Shown here: in pieces, positions 59,832 through 64,000 of the stretch | Numbering within the stretch: position 1 is the stretch's first letter | Layout: every line of letters begins with the position of its first letter | DNA from: Pseudanabaena galeata CCNP1313 | GTDB taxonomy: Bacteria > Cyanobacteriota > Cyanobacteriia > Pseudanabaenales > Pseudanabaenaceae | Length of the DNA: 64,000 nucleotides | Assembly (NCBI RefSeq): GCF_029910235.1 | Contig: NZ_CP112874.1 | Span: 868,001-932,000 of the forward strand | Reading direction: 5' to 3' | Position numbers and translations under genes: made by a program | Notes under the pieces: generated by a model | What the model was told of the DNA's origin: nothing | What the model saw: the letters and a program-made list of their open reading frames with translations, nothing else | Database searches by the model: none

Positions 59832-60962
59832 TTAAACCTTTTTACTGGCAAAGCTTTCAAATAGATCAAGATAAGTTGTGGCTTTACTTGTCCAACTATG
59901 TTGTTCGGCGATCGCTCTTGCTACCTGCCCCATTTGCTTTCTCAGCTCAAAATTATTGGTTAGACGAATCATCGCATTAGTCAAAGCCAAAATATCTTCT
60001 GAGTCAGGCAAAACGATCCCACATTCAGGGGTAATGATTGCGGCAACTCCCGAAACTGCCGTAGTAATCACAGGCAAACCAGATGCCATCGCTTCACTAA
60101 CTACCATCCCAAATGGCTCGTAGCGTGATGGAAACACAAAAAAATCAACAGCTTGCATAATTTTGGCAATATCAGATCGATATCCCAAAAAGTGAACCCT
60201 CTCCTCCAACTCCAACTGTTTAGCTAATTGCGGATAGGGACTATCTTCGATACTTCCTACCACGGCTAGATGCAAGCTCGGAACATTCACCAAAGCCTTC
60301 AAAACAGTATCTAAATTTTTACGATTTGTCTTAAACTCGCCAACGAATAGAGCCAGATCAACATTTTCTGGCAGCCCAAACTGATTACGTTCTTGAGAGA
60401 TAGGTTTAAATTCATCTATATCAACACCATTCAAAACAACTTTAATCTTATTTTCATTGATTCCAATGTTAATCAATTCCTGTTTTATAGTCTCTGATAC
60501 TGCTACCAGAATTTTTGATTTTTGGAAAGCTTGTTTCTCCAAAAAGGTATTAATTGATGTATAGAGCCACTGATAAACTCCATACAAGTTTTTACTCATT
60601 CGAGATACATGAAATGGAGAATTTAACCATGCACTATGGACAAAATGGACAACATTGATATCTGTGTCTTTGGAAGTTACGGCTCCACAAGACATGACAA
60701 TATCAAATTCATGAGCATGTTTCATCAACCAATTGTCACTTAAACGAGTAAATACGATTCCCCGCAGCAATTCAGATGGGATATTTCTTAAAGGGAAATA
60801 AATACATTTAATCAATTCGTTATCTTTGAGTTCAGGGGCAACTTGTCTAACTACTAAGGTAACGTTATGTTTTCTTTGGATAGCAGTTTTAACAATTTCA
60901 TAATTTACCCTTGCTTGCCCATCTCCTAGCCTAACATTAGATGTAATAATACAGATTTTCAT
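59832..60962 (-). CDS. Glycosyltransferase family 4
   Basis: A 376-aa retaining GT-B glycosyltransferase. N-terminal MKICIITSNVRLGDGQARVN, acceptor side with SCGAVTSKDTDINVVHFVHS, and donor side with LFVGEFKTNRKNLDTVLKAL, RVHFLGYRSDIAKIMQAVDF and PFGMVVSEAMASGLPVITT, where the two Glu of the E-x7-E are in place (FPSRYEPFGMVVSEAM). Part of the surface polysaccharide region, but separated by repeats from the neighbouring genes. Confidence 0.94.
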   Translation of the reverse strand: MKICIITSNVRLGDGQARVNYEIVKTAIQRKHNVTLVVRQVAPELKDNELIKCIYFPLRNIPSELLRGIVFTRLSDNWLMKHAHEFDIVMSCGAVTSKDTDINVVHFVHSAWLNSPFHVSRMSKNLYGVYQWLYTSINTFLEKQAFQKSKILVAVSETIKQELINIGINENKIKVVLNGVDIDEFKPISQERNQFGLPENVDLALFVGEFKTNRKNLDTVLKALVNVPSLHLAVVGSIEDSPYPQLAKQLELEERVHFLGYRSDIAKIMQAVDFFVFPSRYEPFGMVVSEAMASGLPVITTAVSGVAAIITPECGIVLPDSEDILALTNAMIRLTNNFELRKQMGQVARAIAEQHSWTSKATTYLDLFESFASKKV

Positions 60963-61044
60963 AATAATTTTATTTTACTTTAACTTGTTTCTCAAAGTAT
61001 TGTTCAAAGAGTATTTCATGACTTCGGGTACAAGTACTCGTACA

Positions 61045-61298
61045 AAATAAACTCTAACTAAACCCTTAGACTAGTCCCCCGCAGGGGACAGGTTTAAGGG
61101 TTTGGATTTGCAATTAATTATGTCCAACTACTTATCTCTTTTATTACTTATAGCGCTTTTCAAGCAAGCGAGGTACATAGGTTTGTTAGCCCACCGAAGA
61201 TAGGGAAACAAACCTATGTATATATATGTAAGATTTTGAGGGTTGTAAGAGTGCGCCCCAAAGGGGCGCACTCTTACAACCTATTTAGGATTGCTATA
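61045..61298. repeat. Repeats between GT4 and the ligase 3' fragment
   Basis: The gap 60963-61298 has no gene. A decayed family C element (about 61045-61140, AAACCCTTA...TAAGGGTTT) is followed by an inverted family B element (61149-61298, ending CTATTTAGGATTGCTATA at the ligase stop codon) that is itself interrupted by an ACATAGGTTTGTT...AACAAACCTATGT palindrome at about 61173-61219. Confidence 0.75.
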
Positions 61299-61775
61299 TT
61301 ATTTAGACTTATGCGAGATTAAGGACAGCATTTGCTGCTGATAATAATTTTGATAATACTTCTGTCCTGCCAATCCTAAACCTAGAAAACCCCACAATAT
61401 TACTCCATGCGCCCCTCTCATCGTAGGACTGGCTAGAAGAAACATGAGTGACTTTATCAATATTCCGCGAGTTATGGGAATAAAAATATCGTTGTTATTC
61501 TTAGTTTTGCTGGTAAAGACAAGAAGACTTGCAAATATAAGACCACCCATATAAGGAATTACCCCAATCCATCCTAAATTGAAAAATAGCACAAGTATGG
61601 CGCTATCTGTATCAAAGCTTCCAATGCCCTCTCCAGTAACTTTACCCAAAGCATCATTAATTAAAATCGCGTAAGTAGCTTGACGAACTTGGGAACTTCC
61701 ATCGTCTTGCAAATTAGATAGAGTAGCTAAGCGAGGTCCAATAGCCTGAGAGAATGGTTCTATAGTAGACTTCAT
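61299..61775 (-). pseudogene. O-antigen-ligase-like protein, 3' part
   Basis: The C-terminal portion of the gene that starts at 63843. It reads TIEPFSQAIGPRLATLSNLQ, DDGSSQVRQATYAILINDAL and hydrophobic helices to the stop. The apparent start (ATG 61775) is formed by the inserted element, so 'MKS' is not native. Removing the IS and one target copy yields ...IIIPLTT-IEPFSQAIG... in frame, a protein of 496 aa from 63843. A part without its N-terminal helices is not expected to work. Confidence 0.9.
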
Positions 61776-62816
61776 CGGAAATAAAGAGGAGACAAGACAC
61801 TCTCATATTGCCCCATTGTTACGCTAAAGTTAAGCAACCTTCCCATGTCTCATCGTAACCCTGAAATTGTGTAATCCACAAGAAGTTTCCATAACAACGT
61901 CAACATAATTCTCTTTTCGATTTCTAAAAGTATCATGGACAATGCGTGATCTTTTCACACCACCAATGTGATGTTCTACTACAATTCTTTGTTTAGAAAT
62001 CTCTCGATTACTTTCTTTTTCCTCATCGGTTAACTCTCCACCACGAGGTTTCTTTTTCGGTTGCAAAATAGTTACCCCATCTGGCTTATAACCTTGGTAT
62101 CCTGTGTCTTGCCATAACTTACTCCCATCGGGAAACTCATGTCCCTCGTCATCGGCAAGTTTCTTGTCGTGGCGTTTGCCCTCAACAGTTTCACTGAGGT
62201 ATATGACTTTGCCCCCTGCCATCCGTTCGGTGATGATATTGTTCTTCACCGTTGTCGTTTTTTTCTTGCCACTGTAGTGTTCGTCCCTTTTGACTTTATC
62301 TTGAGGTCGATTGATGCGTCGTTCTGTACCATCAATCACAAACTCCAATTCTGGGCAATTTGCTAATACTTGCTCTAACTTGCTCGCTTTCCGCTCGGGC
62401 AAATGTTGTTCTTTACCTAAAGCTTGATTTAATATGACTGTTAACCGATGCACCCATAGGTTTGCCTGTGGTTGTCCTATCCCAAATAAAAATCCCTGCA
62501 CTTCTTGAGTCGGATATTGCCGAAAGTAAAACAAAATAAATAACATTTTGTCCCTAATTTCTTGCAGTTCTGCCTTTCGTCCTCCCCCATACTCTCGTTT
62601 TCTTTCACTAGCTTCAATGAAGTACTTATATATGTAGTCTTGCCATGCTTTCTCGAAGCTCGGGACTAAAGCCTCGAACTCTGCCAAACTCATTCCTGTC
62701 AAACTCTGTAAAATCCGAGGTTTATTTTTTAGTTTGGTATATGAAAGCATTTTTGACTTGCAATTTTCTGGAATGAGACTATTTTAGCTACTTCTTTTGT
62801 TATTTCCGATGATGTC
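61768..62816 (-). mobile_element. IS5-family insertion sequence, complete
   Basis: A 1049-base element. Its ends GACTTCATCGGAAATAA (61768-) and, as reverse complement of the other end, GACATCATCGGAAATAA differ at one base. It is flanked by TAGTA at 61763-61767 and 62817-62821; depending on the assigned end this is a 5-base target duplication, or a 3-base AGT one. Either choice restores the same ligase sequence. One transposase gene, intact. Confidence 0.92.
61830..62750 (-). CDS. IS5 family transposase (DDE_Tnp_4 type)
   Basis: A 306-aa transposase. N-terminal helix-turn-helix region (KLKNKPRILQSLTGMSLAEF, then LFILFYFRQYPTQEVQGFLF) followed by a DDE catalytic domain: FVIDGTERRINRPQDK (first Asp), LWQDTGYQGYKPDGV (second Asp) and RIVVEHHIGGVKRSRIV (Glu). 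Intact and oriented with the gene it splits. Confidence 0.95.
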   Translation of the reverse strand: MLSYTKLKNKPRILQSLTGMSLAEFEALVPSFEKAWQDYIYKYFIEASERKREYGGGRKAELQEIRDKMLFILFYFRQYPTQEVQGFLFGIGQPQANLWVHRLTVILNQALGKEQHLPERKASKLEQVLANCPELEFVIDGTERRINRPQDKVKRDEHYSGKKKTTTVKNNIITERMAGGKVIYLSETVEGKRHDKKLADDEGHEFPDGSKLWQDTGYQGYKPDGVTILQPKKKPRGGELTDEEKESNREISKQRIVVEHHIGGVKRSRIVHDTFRNRKENYVDVVMETSCGLHNFRVTMRHGKVA

Positions 62817-63843
62817 TAGTAGTTAAGGGAATTATTATTGCAGTTAAAATTATCAGTGTTAAAGCTATTCGGAATTTCTGCTTAGGTGTTAAAGATAATA
62901 CTAGTGAAATCATTCCCAAAAACCATCCTATCCAAGCCGCTCTTACTAGACTGAGTAGTAATGATAAAGCACCTACACCTGCCGCTGGAGCCACGAGGCT
63001 CCCTTGACAACCCAGTAGTAACAACAGTCCTGTAACCATATAATCCCCAAAAGGCCCCTGCGAATTCATGGTACTCCATACTCTCATTCCAAATGGTACT
63101 GGGCTACCAGCACTACTAACCATACCAGAACCAGTCATCCAAAGCCGATCCCACTCAGGAGCAACGAGAAATTGATAAATCCCATATATGCCCATAATTA
63201 AAACTCCCCATAAGAAGACACGCTTCACGTTTTGACTATAGGCTGGATATCGTTCCCAATTAACTAGTAAATGATAACCAAATAGCAATGGCGATATCCA
63301 CTCAAGTAGTGCAACCGTAGCTCTTATAGGGCTTAGTGGAATTATAGCTTCTATACTTCCTACAGAAACTATCGGGATCTGACTATGAATCATGGCAATC
63401 ACGTAGCCATAAATAACAGCAGCGATCGCTAATACAAAAGGCATAGTGCCTTGTTCGCGGGTCTTGGAGAGATTAAAGTGTAATGAATGGGCGCATACTA
63501 AAATTGCCAAAAAGGGAGCTAAGAGAATATAGCTACTACTTGACTCTGTAAAAGCTCCTATTCGCCAATCACAAATCCTGCGTAGAAACGGGACGAGGAA
63601 AAATAACCACCATACAAATCCATTGTATAGAACTGGATAACGAAAGTATAATAGCCAGCCGAGCGCAAGTGATGCGGCTGGAAACAAAACATTAAGAATC
63701 CTTGCGCCAAAGCCTCCAAGTCCAATTAACATCAGAGAGACCATAGAAAAACTTATGATAGCTATCCATGCTCCTGCGGGTTGAAATAGTTTGTCGGGTA
63801 TTTTGAGAGAGGGATTAGCTATTGTGGAATCTTGTTGGTTCAT
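62817..63843 (-). pseudogene. O-antigen-ligase-like protein, 5' part
   Basis: Polytopic membrane protein of the O-antigen ligase/polymerase (Wzy/WaaL) kind. I place the start at ATG 63843 (MNQQDSTIANPSLKIP), 19 bases after the stop of the upstream SagB-like gene; the earlier in-frame start at 63930 would overlap that gene by 68 bases. It runs through about 9-10 helices to LVRAAWIGWFLGMISLVLSL and IIIPLTT, then the frame enters the IS (RHHRK, stop). The joined gene would be 496 aa. The lost part holds the last helices, so polymer ligation or polymerisation is probably off in this strain. Confidence 0.9.
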
Positions 63844-63862
63844 AAATTTGTTTATCGCTGAG

Positions 63863-64000
63863 TTAACGAGATCTGCCCAAAGTAGTGATGTATAGAACTG
63901 CTTCATCGTTGGGAATGCCAAGAACCTCATTGACTAGATCGTCAAAAAAGCCTGCAATGCCACTTACGCCCACACCTAAACCGATCGCAGCGAGATTTAA
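63863..64000 (-). CDS. SagB/ThcOx-type nitroreductase-like protein, C-terminal end only
   Basis: A partial gene running off the window edge. The last 45 residues read LNLAAIGLGVGVSGIAGFFD, DLVNEVLGIPNDEAVLYITT and LGRSR, stop at 63863-63865. This is the usual end of SagB-type dehydrogenase/nitroreductase proteins (flavin enzymes, family knowledge). The start lies beyond position 64000. It is upstream of and probably co-transcribed with the ligase gene. Confidence 0.8.
   Translation of the reverse strand, partial: LNLAAIGLGVGVSGIAGFFDDLVNEVLGIPNDEAVLYITTLGRSR

Overview
The window looks like a chromosomal piece of a filamentous or unicellular cyanobacterium, most plausibly of the Pseudanabaena type. 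Frequent GCGATCGC (HIP1) octamers, an NDH-1 NdhD subunit of cyanobacterial type, and many families known mainly or only from cyanobacteria (DUF3134, DUF3727, DUF3067, DUF3598, DUF4335, DUF4278, TIGR02450, TIGR02652) support this. The genus is an inference from general appearance, not a database result. I saw no tRNA, rRNA, CRISPR array or replication origin.

Layout. 1-10.7 kb is mostly housekeeping: an exported TPR protein, ndhD, ebfC, DUF3134 and Trp-rich small proteins, a BioD/DRTGG protein, folP, a PrxQ-type peroxiredoxin, KDPG aldolase, then ruvX, DUF3727 and mltG. 11.0-13.7 kb is a decayed toxin-antitoxin island on the minus strand: PIN toxin, ribbon-helix-helix antitoxins, DUF5615/DUF433, a ParD with a replaced tail, truncated partners and duplicated fragments. 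13.7-19.7 kb holds two abutting genes, a Ser/Thr kinase fused to an AAA-like ATPase and the same ATPase type fused to a coiled coil, a membrane segment and 14 WD40 repeats. 19.7-28.6 kb carries HU, an EamA transporter, a diguanylate cyclase followed by a glycosyltransferase-like protein, a J-domain/pentapeptide protein, an RlpA-like protein and a VWA protein. 29-33.4 kb is a signalling group: GAF-adenylate cyclase, response regulator, VWA, zinc-ribbon/FHA. 33.5-39.1 kb has DUF4335, DedA, ExoD-like, DUF4278 and aminopeptidase P.

39.2-51.4 kb is the accessory part of most interest. Two separate loci pair a P-loop ATPase having a similar C-terminal tail with a partner protein containing an AP(D/N)F-x2-W motif. 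In the first locus the ATPase gene is split by an IS4-family element with a perfect 9-bp target duplication, and the partner is fused to 13 TPRs. In the second, ATPase, partner and an unrecognised 195-aa protein overlap as one operon, with a DUF29 gene behind. Between them lie small antitoxin-like genes, DUF3067, a large GAF protein with a degenerate kinase tail, and a scrap of an IS4-type transposase. 51.7-57.4 kb holds an APH/kinase fusion, DUF3598, a three-PAS histidine kinase and TIGR02652.

57.4 kb to the end is a surface-polysaccharide region: three glycosyltransferases and an O-antigen-ligase-like gene split by an IS5-family element. Removing the element and one target copy restores the reading frame exactly. 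The last gene, running off the window, is the tail of a SagB-type nitroreductase.

Nearly every intergenic gap contains long perfect or near-perfect palindromes. Many sit inside 90-120 bp elements with short terminal inverted repeats (for example TATAGCAA...TTGCTATA), so several MITE-like families can be recognised. Where they lie just behind a gene they probably also act as terminators or 3' end stabilisers.
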